A stretch of 64,000 nucleotides of DNA from Mesorhizobium sp. WSM4313 (GCF_002294725.1 NZ_NSFT01000007.1:124001-188000); one strand, 5' to 3'. Positions 42,803 through 52,597 are shown, counted from the stretch's first letter. The notes: generated by a model from the sequence alone, not told the origin. A program made the numbers and translations.

Positions 42803-43647
42803 GGGCTCCAACCATTTCCATCAAGGGACGCGCATTCGGCGACCGCGTCTTGCTGGCTCTGGTCATCCTGCTTTCCCTGGTCATGGTCGCGCCGGTTCTG
42901 TGGGTTATCGGCCTGTCGCTCAAGGAAAATGCCGAGCTGATGGCAAATCCGAATTCGGTGTTTCAGGCGCCCTATACGCTCAAGAACTACATCAACACCA
43001 TCGGCACCTCGTCGGTGTTCGTCTGGGTGCGCAACAGCATCATCGTCTCCGGAGGATTGACGCTCGGAACGCTGATCCTGTCATCGCTTGCCGGCTATGG
43101 CTTTGCACGGCTGAATTTCCCCGGCCGAAACGTCCTGTTCGTGATCGTCCTCTTCGGCCTGGCAGTTCCGGAACAGGCCGTGCTTGTCGCCCGCCATCAG
43201 ATCTTCAGCATGCTGAACTTCCACAACACCTATCACGGGCTCATTCTCCCGGGCCTGTCGGCTTCTTTCGGCGTCTTCCTGATGACCCAGTATTTCAAGG
43301 CCATCCCGAAGGAGCTGGACGAAGCCGCCATGCTGGACAATGCCAGCCGGTTCAGGACGTTCTGGAAGGTTCTTTTGCCGCTCACGGTGCCCGCTCAGGC
43401 AACTCTCGGCATCTTCACCTTCCTCGGCGCGTGGAACGATTACTTGTGGCCGCTGATCTCGGCAACCAAGAAGGATATGTACACGCTGACGGTCGGCATG
43501 GCCTCGACACAGACCAATTTCGCCCAGTCGGAAGGCATCGGCTTCTTGATGGCGCAGGCGGTGTTCGCCGGCGCGCCGATCCTGATCGTCTACCTGTTTT
43601 TCCAGAAATACATCGTCACGGCCGTCTCGGGCGCCGCGGTGCGATGA
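42799..43647 (+). CDS. CUT1 sugar ABC transporter, permease 2 (MalG-like)
   Basis: A 282-residue permease with the EAA loop PKELDEAAMLDNASRFRTFWKVLLPLTVPAQ near residue 175 and a hydrophobic C-terminal helix. It is translationally coupled to permease 1 through ATGA. It forms the heterodimeric channel for the binding protein encoded next. Confidence 0.9.
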   Translation: MRAPTISIKGRAFGDRVLLALVILLSLVMVAPVLWVIGLSLKENAELMANPNSVFQAPYTLKNYINTIGTSSVFVWVRNSIIVSGGLTLGTLILSSLAGYGFARLNFPGRNVLFVIVLFGLAVPEQAVLVARHQIFSMLNFHNTYHGLILPGLSASFGVFLMTQYFKAIPKELDEAAMLDNASRFRTFWKVLLPLTVPAQATLGIFTFLGAWNDYLWPLISATKKDMYTLTVGMASTQTNFAQSEGIGFLMAQAVFAGAPILIVYLFFQKYIVTAVSGAAVR

Positions 43648-43736
43648 CGAGATTGCCTGACGGCGGGCGTCGCAAGCGATTGAAGCATGAAGCCAGTCCA
43701 GCGTGGAGTGGCGCAGACTCAGGAGGAGGAACTGAT

Positions 43737-45056
43737 ATGAAAATGAAGAAAGTCCTGTTTGCAGCGGTCTCGGCGGGCGTGCTGATGCTCGCAAGCCCGA
43801 GCCTTGCAGCGACGGAATTGACGGTGCAGCGGTTTTTCGGTGCCTGCGATGCCGATTTCGGCACCAACACCGATGTCGCCAAGGCAGTAGGCGAATGCGG
43901 CATCATCACCTCGCTGATCAACAAGTTCAACGCCGACAACCCCGACGTTCACGTCAGCGTCAGCACTGTGGAATGGCCGGGCTATGACCAGCTGACCGCA
44001 CAGTTTGCTTCGGGCGAGGCTCCCGACATCGTCACGATTCATGAATCCGCGCTTTCGGATTACCAGTCCAAGGGGCTGTTGATGCCGCTTGACGATCTGT
44101 TGAAGTCCGTCGGCGTCACACCCGATTCCTTCACAGACGCGGCGCGCAACGGCGCCACCAAGGACGGCAAGATCTATGGCCTGCCGATCGACAGCTGGAC
44201 GATGCTCTATCACATCAACATGGATCTCTTCAAACAGGCTGGCCTCGTCAATGCCGACGGCACGCCGATCCTTCCGACGTCGCCCGAGGAACTGCTCGCC
44301 CAGGCCGAACAGTTCAAGCAGAAGACCGGCAAGCCCTACTTCGTTCAGAACTTGGCCAATGAGACCGCGCTCTACACGCGCAATCTCTACACCTATCTCT
44401 TCCAACAGAATTCCGATTTCTTCGCCGATCCAAAGCATGTGAAGCTGAACACGCCGGAAGCCAAGAAGGTCGTCGAAATGTACAAGGCGATCTTCGACAA
44501 GGACTACACCACCAAGGACCTCGACTACGGCGGCGCCATCAACGCCTTCCTTGCCGGTGGAGGTGGCGTGCAGCTCAACGGCACGTGGGTCGTCGGCGAC
44601 AACAACGCCCAGTCCGAAACCAAGGGCACGGCCCTCAACAAGGGCGGCTATGCAGTCTACCCGTATCCGCAGCTATTTGCCGGCGCCCACGCGCAATATG
44701 CCGACGGCCACACCTGGGCAGTCTCGCAGAAGGACCGCACACCCGAACAGACCGCGGCTATCGGCAAGTTCCTGAAGTTCTTCGCCGACCATGACTTCGA
44801 TTGGTCGCGCACAGGCCACCTGCCGGCCTACAAAGCGATCATCGCCTCGGACGCCTTCAAGGCGCTGCCGCATCGCAACACCATCGCCGCGGTCGCCGAT
44901 CTCGGCAGACCGCTGCCGTCCGCGGTACAGCGCCAGTTCGCGATCCAGGACATCGTGGGCGAAGAGATGAGCGCTGCAATCACCGGCCAGAAGGACGTCG
45001 ATGCCGCACTTGCCGACATGGAAAGCCGCGTCAACGAATTGCTCGCCAACATTTGA
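43737..45056 (+). CDS. CUT1 sugar ABC transporter, binding protein
   Basis: A 439-residue SBP_bac_1 protein. The Sec signal MKMKKVLFAAVSAGVLMLASPSLAA is cut near residue 25; the mature part begins TELTVQRFFGACDADFG, with two cysteines (ACDAD, GECG) that may form a disulfide. QFASGEAPDIVTIHESALSDYQSKGLLMPLDDLL is the usual sugar-binding segment. The AGGAGGAGGA site is very strong, as expected for an abundant periplasmic protein. It is last in the abfA operon and followed by a terminator-like hairpin. Confidence 0.92.
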   Translation: MKMKKVLFAAVSAGVLMLASPSLAATELTVQRFFGACDADFGTNTDVAKAVGECGIITSLINKFNADNPDVHVSVSTVEWPGYDQLTAQFASGEAPDIVTIHESALSDYQSKGLLMPLDDLLKSVGVTPDSFTDAARNGATKDGKIYGLPIDSWTMLYHINMDLFKQAGLVNADGTPILPTSPEELLAQAEQFKQKTGKPYFVQNLANETALYTRNLYTYLFQQNSDFFADPKHVKLNTPEAKKVVEMYKAIFDKDYTTKDLDYGGAINAFLAGGGGVQLNGTWVVGDNNAQSETKGTALNKGGYAVYPYPQLFAGAHAQYADGHTWAVSQKDRTPEQTAAIGKFLKFFADHDFDWSRTGHLPAYKAIIASDAFKALPHRNTIAAVADLGRPLPSAVQRQFAIQDIVGEEMSAAITGQKDVDAALADMESRVNELLANI

Positions 45057-45082
45057 CCGCAGGTCTCTCGGAAACGCTCTCG

Positions 45083-45116
45083 ATGCCCGCGGCTGAAGGC
45101 CGTCGCGGGCATTCTT
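45083..45116 (+). terminator. Terminator-like hairpin after the abfA-transporter operon
   Basis: ATGCCCGCG (45083-45091) pairs with CGCGGGCAT (45104-45112), with further pairing inside the 12-base loop, and is followed by TCTT. It lies between the convergent binding-protein and GntR genes. Confidence 0.6.
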
Positions 45117-45158
45117 GGTCAATGAAGCAGCACCGCATCTTCGGACCGTTCGCAAATT

Positions 45159-45851
45159 TCAGGCCACGTCCCGCCGAATTGGCTTGCGATCATCAGCCGC
45201 GAACACCGCGCTCGCCTCGCTGACGATAGAGACATGGTCCCTGGCGGCCTTGCCCGCAGCCACGCTGTCTCCGCGCATGATTGCGGTGACGATCAGGTCG
45301 TGTTCCTGCCAGGATTTGGCCAGCCGTCCGGGCAGCATGAACTGGGCGCGGCGGAAGGGTGCCAACCGGCTGCGGGTCATCACGGTGAGTTCGTGGATAT
45401 GCGCATTGTGGGCGCCACGATAAAGCCGGCTATGGAATTCGGTGTTGAAATACTCATAGTCCTCCTCGGCGCCCAGCTGCACCATCCGCGCCGAAGCCTG
45501 GTGTTCGATCTCGAGCCCGCGACGCTCGCTGCTGGTCATGCGCTCGGCCGAGAAGCTCGCGCAGATCGCTTCCAGCTCGGCCATGCTCTCGAACATCGAG
45601 GCGAGATGTTCCTGCGTCACGACGGCAACGATAGCGCCTCTGTTGGGCCGCCTCTCGACCAGGCCCATGGCGCTGAGCTGGCCGAGCGCCTCCCTGACAG
45701 GGGTGCGTGATACTTCGAAGCGAGCGGCGAGCGAGGTCTCGTCCAGCTTTTCGCCCGGGCGCAGGTAGCCGGTGACGATCCGATCGCCGATCGCCCGGAC
45801 CATCTGATCCACGGTCGTGCCCGACCTGATCAAGCTGCGCTTCCCCGACAA
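45159..45851 (-). CDS. GntR-family regulator with FCD domain
   Basis: A 230-residue FadR-subfamily regulator. The winged helix lies at residues 12-78 (AIGDRIVTGYLRPGEKLDETSLAARFEVSRTPVREALGQLSAMGLVE), and the FCD domain at about 90-215 has the usual E/D and His residues for metal-assisted ligand binding (EFHSRLYRGAHN, HDLIVTAI). It is divergent from the BMP-transporter/biuret operon across 276 bases and is the likely repressor. The ligand may be a ureide or its breakdown product. Confidence 0.9.
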   Translation of the reverse strand: MSGKRSLIRSGTTVDQMVRAIGDRIVTGYLRPGEKLDETSLAARFEVSRTPVREALGQLSAMGLVERRPNRGAIVAVVTQEHLASMFESMAELEAICASFSAERMTSSERRGLEIEHQASARMVQLGAEEDYEYFNTEFHSRLYRGAHNAHIHELTVMTRSRLAPFRRAQFMLPGRLAKSWQEHDLIVTAIMRGDSVAAGKAARDHVSIVSEASAVFAADDRKPIRRDVA

Positions 45852-45966
45852 TTTTCCTCCGTCGCGTCTTCTCGTGGAGTCGGCCGACTCATTGGCCCTC
45901 CGACTCGGATATGCCCTCTATGCCTCTATTTTAATCTGCCTGTCAAACTGGCTACTTTCGAGGCAA

Positions 45967-46073
45967 AAAGTGCATGCAATTGCCTCCGGCATAGGCATAA
46001 GCGTTCGAGCTGGTGGCTGATTTTATTGAATAAATTTCAAGACACAAACTGGCACGGCGGTTGCATGCACTTT
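45967..46073. promoter_or_regulatory. Paired GntR operator candidates upstream of the ureide operon
   Basis: AAAGTGCATGCAA (45967-45979) and its exact reverse complement TTGCATGCACTTT (46061-46073) are 81 bases apart. Each contains the perfect palindrome TGCATGCA, a plausible FCD-GntR site. They flank the AT-rich middle of the divergent intergenic region, where both promoters should lie. Confidence 0.6.
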
Positions 46074-46127
46074 CTTGGACGGCATGTTAACCGACCCGGA
46101 AAAGGGTCCCAAAGGGGAGCATTCACT

Positions 46128-47255
46128 ATGACCGACAGATTCATGCTTAACCGCCGCCAACTGCTCAAGACCTCAGCCGCGGGAGCCGCGCTCGGCCTCG
46201 CCTCGGCATCCTTTCCAATCAGCCGTGCCTTCGCCGCCGCCGCCACTGTCGGCTTCATCTATGTCGGCCCGAAGGACGACTATGGCTACAACCAGGCGCA
46301 TGCCGAGGGGGCGGCCGCGCTGAAGGGCATCGAAGGCATCTCCGTCGTCGAGGAGGAAAACGTTCCCGAGACGGTCGACGTCCAGAAGACGATGGAATCG
46401 ATGATTAACCTCGACGGCGCTTCGCTGATCTTCCCAACCTCCTTCGGCTATTTCGATCCGCACATGCTGGCCATGTGCGCGAAATTCCCCGACGTGCAGT
46501 TTCGCCATTGCGGCGGCATGTGGGACAAGGCCAAGCACCCGATGAATGCCGGCTCCTATTTCGGCTATATCGGCATGGGCCAGTACCTGAACGGCGTCGT
46601 CGCCGGCCACACATCGAAGTCGAAGAAGCTCGGTTTCGTCGCCGCCAAGCCCATTCCGCAGGTGCTGCTCAACATCAACTCCTTCCTGCTCGGCGCGCGC
46701 TCGGTCGATCCGTCGATCACCTGCCAGGTCATCTTCACCGGCGAATGGTCGCTGGCGGTGAAGGAAGCGGAAGCCACCAACGCGCTGGTCGACCAGGGCG
46801 CCGACGTCATCACCTGCCATGTCGACAGCCCGAAAGTGGTGGTCGAGACGGCCGCGGGCCGCGGCGCCTTCGTCTGTGGCTACCACGCCAACCAGAGCCC
46901 GCTGGCGCCGGAAAAATACCTCACCGGCGCCGAGTGGAACTGGGCGAAGGTCTATAAGATGTTCGTCGACGACCTCATCGCCGGCACGCCGCTGCCCAAT
47001 TTCACCCGCGGCGGACTGGCCGACGGCTTCGTCAAGATGAGCCCGCTCGGTCCCGCCGTCGGCGAGCCGGCCCGCAAGCAATTCGACGCCACCCTGGCCG
47101 AAATGATGAAGGGCGGCTTCTCCGTCATCAAGGGCCCGCTGAAGAGCAACAAGGGCGCTGTCGTGGCGACGGAAGGCCAAGCCTTCGTCGAGACCGCCAT
47201 CGAGCTCGAAAGCATGGACTATCTCGTCGAGGGTGTCGTCGGCTCGACCGCCTGA
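46128..47255 (+). CDS. BMP-family ABC transporter, binding protein
   Basis: A 375-residue BMP (PnrA/Med-like) lipoprotein-family substrate-binding protein. The N-terminus LNRRQLLKTSAAGAALGLASASFPISRAFAA is a twin-arginine signal. GFIYVGPKDDYGYNQAHAEG is the typical first strand and ligand loop, and SGYFDPHMLAMCAKFPDVQF-like sequence (here SFGYFDPHML) follows. BMP systems usually import nucleosides, but the gene here heads an operon for biuret/allophanate breakdown, so a ureide ligand is inferred. GGGGAG lies upstream of the ATG at 46128. Confidence 0.88.
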   Translation: MTDRFMLNRRQLLKTSAAGAALGLASASFPISRAFAAAATVGFIYVGPKDDYGYNQAHAEGAAALKGIEGISVVEEENVPETVDVQKTMESMINLDGASLIFPTSFGYFDPHMLAMCAKFPDVQFRHCGGMWDKAKHPMNAGSYFGYIGMGQYLNGVVAGHTSKSKKLGFVAAKPIPQVLLNINSFLLGARSVDPSITCQVIFTGEWSLAVKEAEATNALVDQGADVITCHVDSPKVVVETAAGRGAFVCGYHANQSPLAPEKYLTGAEWNWAKVYKMFVDDLIAGTPLPNFTRGGLADGFVKMSPLGPAVGEPARKQFDATLAEMMKGGFSVIKGPLKSNKGAVVATEGQAFVETAIELESMDYLVEGVVGSTA

Positions 47256-47276
47256 AGCCGAGCGGAGACGGGGACC

Positions 47277-48401
47277 ATGACCAATACGGTCAGCAGTGCG
47301 GAGGCGCCGGCCCTGCTCGGCGCCAAGGGATATCCGGCGGCGCTGGCATGGATCGCGCGGCGGGCGGAAGCTTTCGTCATTCCGCTCGCGGCTCTTGTCG
47401 TCGGCATGGCGCTGTTCAGCCTGTTCATCGCCCTGGTCGGCAAGTCCCCGGTCCTGCTTTACGAGACCATGTGGCGGGGCGGCTTCGGCTCGTGGTTCTC
47501 CATCCAGAATTCGCTGTCGCGGGCCGCGCCGCTGCTGCTGGCGGCGCTGTGCGTGGCACTGCCGGCGCGGCTCGGCCTCGTCGTCATCGGCGGCGAGGGC
47601 GCCATCGTGCTCGGTGGCGTCAGCGCCGCTGCCATAGGCGTGGCGCTGGGCGGCGCGCCTTCCTTCATCGTCATTCTTGCCATGGGCGTGGCGGGCCTGG
47701 CCGCCGGCGGCATCTGGATCGGTGCCGTCGGCGCGCTCCGCCACTACCGGGCCGTTAACGAGACCATTTCCAGCCTGCTGATGGCCTACATCGCCATCGC
47801 CGTGATGAACCAGCTGGTGGAAGGGCCGCTGCGCGACCCGGCCTCGCTCAACAAGCCCTCGACCCAGCCGCTCGCCGACATCTACCGCATCGGCAACATT
47901 CCGGGCATGGAGGTGCATTGGGGGCTTGCCGTCGGCGTCGTCGCCTGCGTGCTCTCCTGGGTGCTGATCGAAAAGACCCGCTGGGGCTTTGCCGCTCGCA
48001 TCGCCGGCGGCAATGTCAGGGCAGCGCAGGTGCAGGGGCTGGCCGTCGGGCCGCTCATCGTCGGCTTTACCGCGCTTGCGGGCGGCTTTGCCGGTCTTGC
48101 CGGCATGCTGGAAGTCGCAGCCGTGCAAGGCAGCGCCAACGGCTCGCTCGCCGCCGGCTATGGCTACACCGGCATCCTCGTCGCCTTCCTCGCCCGCCAC
48201 AACCCACTGGCCATCATCCCTGTCGCCATCCTGCTCGGCGGCATCGACGCATCCGGCGGGCTGATCCAGCGCCGCATGGACCTGCCCGACGCCACCGTGC
48301 TGGTGCTGCAAGGCATGCTGTTCATCGTCATCCTGCTCAGCGAAACCTTGTACGGCCGCTTCAAGGCCTTCAATCCCGATTTGTGGCGGAGGGCCTCGTG
48401 A
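47277..48401 (+). CDS. BMP-type ABC transporter, permease 1
   Basis: A 374-residue BPD_transp_2 permease. ISSLLMAYIAIAVMNQLVEGPLRDP and GFTALAGGFAGLAGMLEVAAVQGSANGSLAAGYGYTGI are the conserved cytoplasmic and membrane motifs of the nucleoside-type permeases. It begins 21 bases after the binding-protein stop; its stop shares one base with the next start (TGATG). Confidence 0.9.
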   Translation: MTNTVSSAEAPALLGAKGYPAALAWIARRAEAFVIPLAALVVGMALFSLFIALVGKSPVLLYETMWRGGFGSWFSIQNSLSRAAPLLLAALCVALPARLGLVVIGGEGAIVLGGVSAAAIGVALGGAPSFIVILAMGVAGLAAGGIWIGAVGALRHYRAVNETISSLLMAYIAIAVMNQLVEGPLRDPASLNKPSTQPLADIYRIGNIPGMEVHWGLAVGVVACVLSWVLIEKTRWGFAARIAGGNVRAAQVQGLAVGPLIVGFTALAGGFAGLAGMLEVAAVQGSANGSLAAGYGYTGILVAFLARHNPLAIIPVAILLGGIDASGGLIQRRMDLPDATVLVLQGMLFIVILLSETLYGRFKAFNPDLWRRAS

Positions 48402-49327
48402 TGGATGCGACCGGGATCGGCCTCTGGGGCGTGCCGCTCGCCATCCTCGGCGGCGCGATCCGCGTGTCGACGCCCTTCATCTTCGTTTCGCTGGGCGAGG
48501 CCATCACCGAGCGCTCCGGCCGCATCAATCTGGGGCTGGAAGGCACGCTCGTCTTCGGCGCCATGACCGCATATGCGGTCGCGGTCATGACCAACTCGCC
48601 ATGGCTCGGCCTGCTGGCCGCCGCGGCCGCCGGCCTTTGCTTCGGCCTGTTCCATGGCTGGATCTGCAAATTCCCGAAAGTCAACGACATCGCCATCGGC
48701 ATCGCGCTGATGCTGTTCGGCTCGGGGCTCGCCTTCTTCTTCGGCAAGCCGTTCATCAAGCCGAAAGCGCCCAATCTTCCGGCCATTCCCTTCGGCGCCT
48801 GGTCCGACATTCCGCAGGTGCAGGCGGCACTCGACGTTAACGTCCTGTTCCTGATCGGTGCGGTGCTTTCGCTGGTCCTGTGGTGGGCGTTCCGCAACAC
48901 CCGCGCCGGCCTCATCGTGCGCGTCGTCGGCGACAGTTCCGATGCCGCGCGCGCCATGGGCCTCAACCCGAACACAGTGCGCCTCATCGCCACCGGCGTC
49001 GGCGGCGCGCTGGCCGGCATCGGCGGCGCCTATCTGTCGCTCTACTATCCCGGCAGCTGGACCGAGCGCATCTCGTCCGGTCAGGGGCTGATGGCCGTGG
49101 CGCTGGTCATCTTCGCGCACTGGAATCCGCTCGGCTGCTTTGCCGCCGCGCTTCTGTTCGGCGGCGCCGGAGCGCTCGGACCCGCGCTGCAGTCGGTCGG
49201 CGTCACGCAGGGCTACTATTTGTTCTACGCCGCCCCCTACATCCTCACCCTCATCATCATGATCGCCACCTCGTCGCCGACACGCTCGCTAGCGGGCGCG
49301 CCGGGCGAATTGTCGATCACCAGATAG
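48401..49327 (+). CDS. BMP-type ABC transporter, permease 2
   Basis: A 308-residue permease with [28 protein letters not shown] near the N-terminus and [45 protein letters not shown], a strong family signature. The ATG at 48401 overlaps the previous stop; a GTG at 48398 is possible. It pairs with permease 1. Confidence 0.9.
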   Translation: MDATGIGLWGVPLAILGGAIRVSTPFIFVSLGEAITERSGRINLGLEGTLVFGAMTAYAVAVMTNSPWLGLLAAAAAGLCFGLFHGWICKFPKVNDIAIGIALMLFGSGLAFFFGKPFIKPKAPNLPAIPFGAWSDIPQVQAALDVNVLFLIGAVLSLVLWWAFRNTRAGLIVRVVGDSSDAARAMGLNPNTVRLIATGVGGALAGIGGAYLSLYYPGSWTERISSGQGLMAVALVIFAHWNPLGCFAAALLFGGAGALGPALQSVGVTQGYYLFYAAPYILTLIIMIATSSPTRSLAGAPGELSITR

Positions 49328-49341
49328 CTGGAGTTTTTGCC

Positions 49342-50043
49342 ATGAACGCCAGAGCCGAAATCACCCAGCGCTATATCGACGCCGACCCGTATCCGTGGCC
49401 TTACAATGGCGAGCTTCGCCCCGACAACACGGCGTTGATCGTCATCGACATGCAGACCGATTTCTGCGGGCCGGGCGGCTATGTCGATCATATGGGATAC
49501 GACCTGTCGCTGGTGCGCGCACCGATCGAGCCTATCAAGTCGGTGCTGTCGGCCATGCGCGCGAAAGGCTACACCATCATCCACACCCGCGAGGGCCACC
49601 GCCCCGACCTCGCCGATCTGCCCGCCAACAAGCGTTGGCGCTCGCGCCGCATCAATGCCGGCATCGGCGATCCCGGCCCCTGCGGGCGCATCCTGGTGCG
49701 CGGCGAGCCGGGCTGGGACATCATTCCCGACCTCTACCCGGCCGAGGGCGAGCCGATCATCGACAAGCCCGGCAAGGGCTCGTTCTGCGCCACCGACCTG
49801 GAGCTGATCCTCAACCAGCGCGGCATCGAGAACATCGTGCTCACCGGCATCACCACCGATGTCTGCGTGCACACCACCATGCGCGAGGCCAACGACCGCG
49901 GCTTCGAATGCGTGATGCTGGAGGACTGCTGCGGCGCGACCGACTACGGCAATCATCTTGCCGCGATCAAGATGATCAAGATGCAGGGCGGCGTCTTTGG
50001 CGCGGTGTCGAGCTCGGCGTCCTTCGTCGCCCAGCTGCCGTAA
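49342..50043 (+). CDS. biuH: Biuret amidohydrolase BiuH
   Basis: A 233-residue isochorismatase-like cysteine hydrolase. The catalytic triad falls at exactly D36 (VIDMQTDF), K142 (IIDKPGKG) and C175 ([17 protein letters not shown]), the residue numbers known for Rhizobium leguminosarum BiuH, and the N-terminal [22 protein letters not shown] matches that enzyme type. It hydrolyses biuret to allophanate and ammonia in the cytoplasm. It sits inside the operon between the transporter's permease and ATPase genes, which ties uptake to hydrolysis. Allophanate is then handled by the hydrolase encoded at 52594. Confidence 0.9.
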   Translation: MNARAEITQRYIDADPYPWPYNGELRPDNTALIVIDMQTDFCGPGGYVDHMGYDLSLVRAPIEPIKSVLSAMRAKGYTIIHTREGHRPDLADLPANKRWRSRRINAGIGDPGPCGRILVRGEPGWDIIPDLYPAEGEPIIDKPGKGSFCATDLELILNQRGIENIVLTGITTDVCVHTTMREANDRGFECVMLEDCCGATDYGNHLAAIKMIKMQGGVFGAVSSSASFVAQLP

Positions 50044-50053
50044 GGAAACCAGG

Positions 50054-51586
50054 ATGAGCGCGATCACCGGCAACAAGGCCGTCGGCGTCGAGACCATCGG
50101 CATGTCCATGCGTTTCGGCGCCTTCACGGCGTTGGGCGACGTCTCGATCAAGGTGCCAGCCGGATCGTTCCACGCGCTGCTTGGCGAAAACGGCGCCGGC
50201 AAGTCGACGCTGGTCAAATGCATGATGGGTTTTTATCACCCGACCGCCGGCGACATCCTCATCGAGGGTCGCGAGGTGGCGATCGCCAGCCCCAGGGACG
50301 CCTCGGCGCTCGGCCTCGGCATGGTCTACCAGCATTTCACGCTTGTCCCCTCGCTCACCGGCGCCGAGAATCTGGTCATTTCGCGTGAGAAGGTTCCCGG
50401 CGTGATCGACTGGCGCAAGGAGCGCGGCGAGCTTGCAAAGTTCATGGATCGAATGCCGTTCAAGCTGCCGCTCGACGTCAAGGTGGCCGAGCTCGCTGCC
50501 GGCGAGAAGCAGAAGCTGGAGATCATCAAGCAGCTTTATCTCGGCCGCTCCTTCCTCGTGCTGGACGAGCCGACCTCCGTGCTCACCCCCGGCGAGGCGC
50601 AGGAAGTGCTTGGCCTGGTGCGCGCCATGACCAGGGCCGGCGCCCTGACGGTGCTGATGATCTCGCACAAATTCCACGAGGTGACGGCATTCGCCGACGA
50701 CGTCAGCGTGCTGCGCAAGGGCAGGCTGACCGGCACTGGCCGCGTCGTCGACCTCGACCGCAAGGCCATGGCGGCGATGATGATCGGCGACCAGCCGATC
50801 GCGGTCCTCGACAGCCGCGCCGAGCCCAGGCCGGACGCCGAGATCGTCCTCGAGGTCAAGGCGCTGAAGGCGCCGGACCGCACCGGGCTGAAGTCGATCC
50901 GGATCGAGGATCTCGGCGTGCGCGCCGGCGAGATTGTCGGCATCGCCGGCATCTCCGGCAACGGCCAGAAGGAATTGCTCGAAGTGCTGGCCGGGCAGCG
51001 CCCCCGCGATGCCGGCGAAATCATGGTGCGCGGCGCCGCCTATGCGGCAACGCGGGCCGAGGCGCGCGCTCTCAACGTGCGGCTCATTCCCGAGGAGCCG
51101 CTGAAGAATGCCTGCGCGCCGAAAATGACGGTGGCCGAAAACATTTCTTTCCGCACCTTCGACATCGACGGCAACGGCAAACCGGTGAGCTGGATCAGTG
51201 CCGGCGCCATCAGGGCATTCAGCGCCAGGCTGGTCGAGCAGTTCAAGGTCAAGACCGCATCGCTTGCCTCGCCGATCGCCTCGCTGTCGGGCGGCAATGT
51301 GCAGCGCGCCGTGCTTGCCCGCGAGCTCACCGGCAAGGTCGACCTTCTGATCGTCTCCAACCCGTGCTTCGGCCTCGACTTCTCGGCCGTGGCCGAAATC
51401 CGCGCCCGCATCATGCAGGCGCGCAATGCCGGTGCCGCCGTGCTTCTGATGTCGGAGGATCTCGACGAACTGCTCGAGCTCTCGGACCGCATCTTCGTCA
51501 TGTCGGACGGTGCGCTGGTCTACGAGACGCCGATTGCGCAGGCCAGTGTCCAGACTATCGGCGAGCACATGGCGGGACATCACTAA
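50054..51586 (+). CDS. BMP-type ABC transporter, double ATPase
   Basis: A 510-residue protein with two cassettes. The first has Walker A GENGAGKST near residues 47-55, signature region ELAAGEKQKLEI and DEPTSVLTP. The second has the usual degenerate Walker A (GISGNGQKE), SLSGGNVQRAVLAREL and LLIVSNPCFGLD in place of DEPTRGLD, as in other BMP systems. The ATG at 50054 is preceded by AAGGA. It begins 10 bases after biuH and shares one base with the next start (TAATG). Confidence 0.9.
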   Translation: MSAITGNKAVGVETIGMSMRFGAFTALGDVSIKVPAGSFHALLGENGAGKSTLVKCMMGFYHPTAGDILIEGREVAIASPRDASALGLGMVYQHFTLVPSLTGAENLVISREKVPGVIDWRKERGELAKFMDRMPFKLPLDVKVAELAAGEKQKLEIIKQLYLGRSFLVLDEPTSVLTPGEAQEVLGLVRAMTRAGALTVLMISHKFHEVTAFADDVSVLRKGRLTGTGRVVDLDRKAMAAMMIGDQPIAVLDSRAEPRPDAEIVLEVKALKAPDRTGLKSIRIEDLGVRAGEIVGIAGISGNGQKELLEVLAGQRPRDAGEIMVRGAAYAATRAEARALNVRLIPEEPLKNACAPKMTVAENISFRTFDIDGNGKPVSWISAGAIRAFSARLVEQFKVKTASLASPIASLSGGNVQRAVLARELTGKVDLLIVSNPCFGLDFSAVAEIRARIMQARNAGAAVLLMSEDLDELLELSDRIFVMSDGALVYETPIAQASVQTIGEHMAGHH

Positions 51587-52254
51587 TGGCGGAAATCGCA
51601 GCGCAGCCATTTCCGTTCGCCTTCAAGCCGCGGACCATGGCGCTGGTCGTCATCGACATGCAACGCGACTTCGCCGAGCCCGGCGGCTTCGGCGCCAGCC
51701 TCGGCAATGACGTCAGCCGGGTGACCGCGATCGTGCCGACGGTGAAGCGGTTGATCGACGGCTTTCGCGCCGCCGGCCTTCCGGTGATCCACACGATGGA
51801 GTGCCACCGGCCCGACCTTTCCGACCTGCCGCCGGCCAAGCGCAATCGCGGCAATCCGTCGGTTCGTATAGGCGATGCCGGGCCGATGGGCCGCGTGCTG
51901 ATCGTCGGCGAGCCGGGCACCGCGATCCTCGACGAGCTTGCGCCGCTGCCCGGCGAGATCGTCATCGAGAAGCCAGGCAAGGGCGCCTTCTATGCGACCT
52001 CCTTCGGCGATGACCTGAAAAGGCTCGGCGCCGAGCAGCTCGTCTTTGCCGGCGTCACCACCGAAGTCTGCGTGCAGACGACGATGCGCGAGGCCAACGA
52101 TCGCGGCTATGAGTGCCTGCTCGCCGAGGACGCCACGGAAAGTTATTTTCCCGAGTTCAAGGCGGCGGCGATCGCCATGATCAGGGCGCAGGGCGCCGTC
52201 GTCGGCTGGACGGCGACGACCGACCAGGTGCTCGAGGGAATTGCCAATGCCTAA
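51586..52254 (+). CDS. Isochorismatase-like cysteine hydrolase, possible triuret or ureide hydrolase
   Basis: A 222-residue paralogue of BiuH. The triad is D24 (VVIDMQRDF), K129 (VIEKPGKG) and C162 ([21 protein letters not shown]). It shares HRPDLSDLPPAKR and the MREAND segment with BiuH but lacks the BiuH N-terminal extension. A second such hydrolase beside BiuH and allophanate hydrolase suggests one more ureide step; triuret to carboxybiuret/biuret is the nearest known reaction. Other ureides or N-carbamoyl compounds are possible. The start overlaps the ATPase stop, and the stop overlaps the next gene by 8 bases, so coupling is tight. Confidence 0.75.
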   Translation: MAEIAAQPFPFAFKPRTMALVVIDMQRDFAEPGGFGASLGNDVSRVTAIVPTVKRLIDGFRAAGLPVIHTMECHRPDLSDLPPAKRNRGNPSVRIGDAGPMGRVLIVGEPGTAILDELAPLPGEIVIEKPGKGAFYATSFGDDLKRLGAEQLVFAGVTTEVCVQTTMREANDRGYECLLAEDATESYFPEFKAAAIAMIRAQGAVVGWTATTDQVLEGIANA

Positions 52255-52597
52255 TCTTGCCTTTGCCGGCCTGCTCGACGGCGGCTGGCGCGACCTGGCG
52301 TTCGAGCCTTTCCGCGACGGCATCGGCGTGCACTGGCTGCTGAAGGGCGGGCCGGTGGAGCCGTCGGTCGCGATCCTGAAATACCGGCCGGGCGCCGGCG
52401 TGCCGCGCCATCGCCATGTCGGGCTGGAGACCATCGTCGTGCTGGAAGGCACCCAGAGCGACGAGAACGGTGACTATCCTGCCGGCAGCGTGATCCTCAA
52501 TCCGGTCGGAACCGAGCATTCGGTGTGGACGAAGGACGGCTGTGTCGTGCTGATCCAATGGGACCTGCCCGTGATCATTCTGGGGGAGACGAAATGA
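52247..52597 (+). CDS. Cupin-domain protein (ChrR-like cupin)
   Basis: A 116-residue single cupin. The motif is ILKYRPGAGVPRHRHVGLETIVVLEGTQSDENGDYPAGSV, with H-x-H and E as metal ligands, followed by NPVGTEHSVWTKDGCVVLIQW. It resembles the cupin half of ChrR-type anti-sigma factors and stand-alone metal-binding cupins that bind or tautomerise small ligands. In this operon it may help the unstable allophanate or carboxylated intermediate, but no activity can be assigned. It overlaps the preceding and following genes. Confidence 0.75.
   Translation: MPNLAFAGLLDGGWRDLAFEPFRDGIGVHWLLKGGPVEPSVAILKYRPGAGVPRHRHVGLETIVVLEGTQSDENGDYPAGSVILNPVGTEHSVWTKDGCVVLIQWDLPVIILGETK

Noticed and set aside
42900-43736. 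Extension of the abfA-operon binding protein upstream of 43737
   Set aside because: It overlaps permease 2 in another frame and would remove the signal peptide from the N-terminus.
46173-48311. 712-codon minus-strand frame opposite the BMP genes
   Set aside because: Shadow frame; the sense strand encodes the transporter with conserved motifs.
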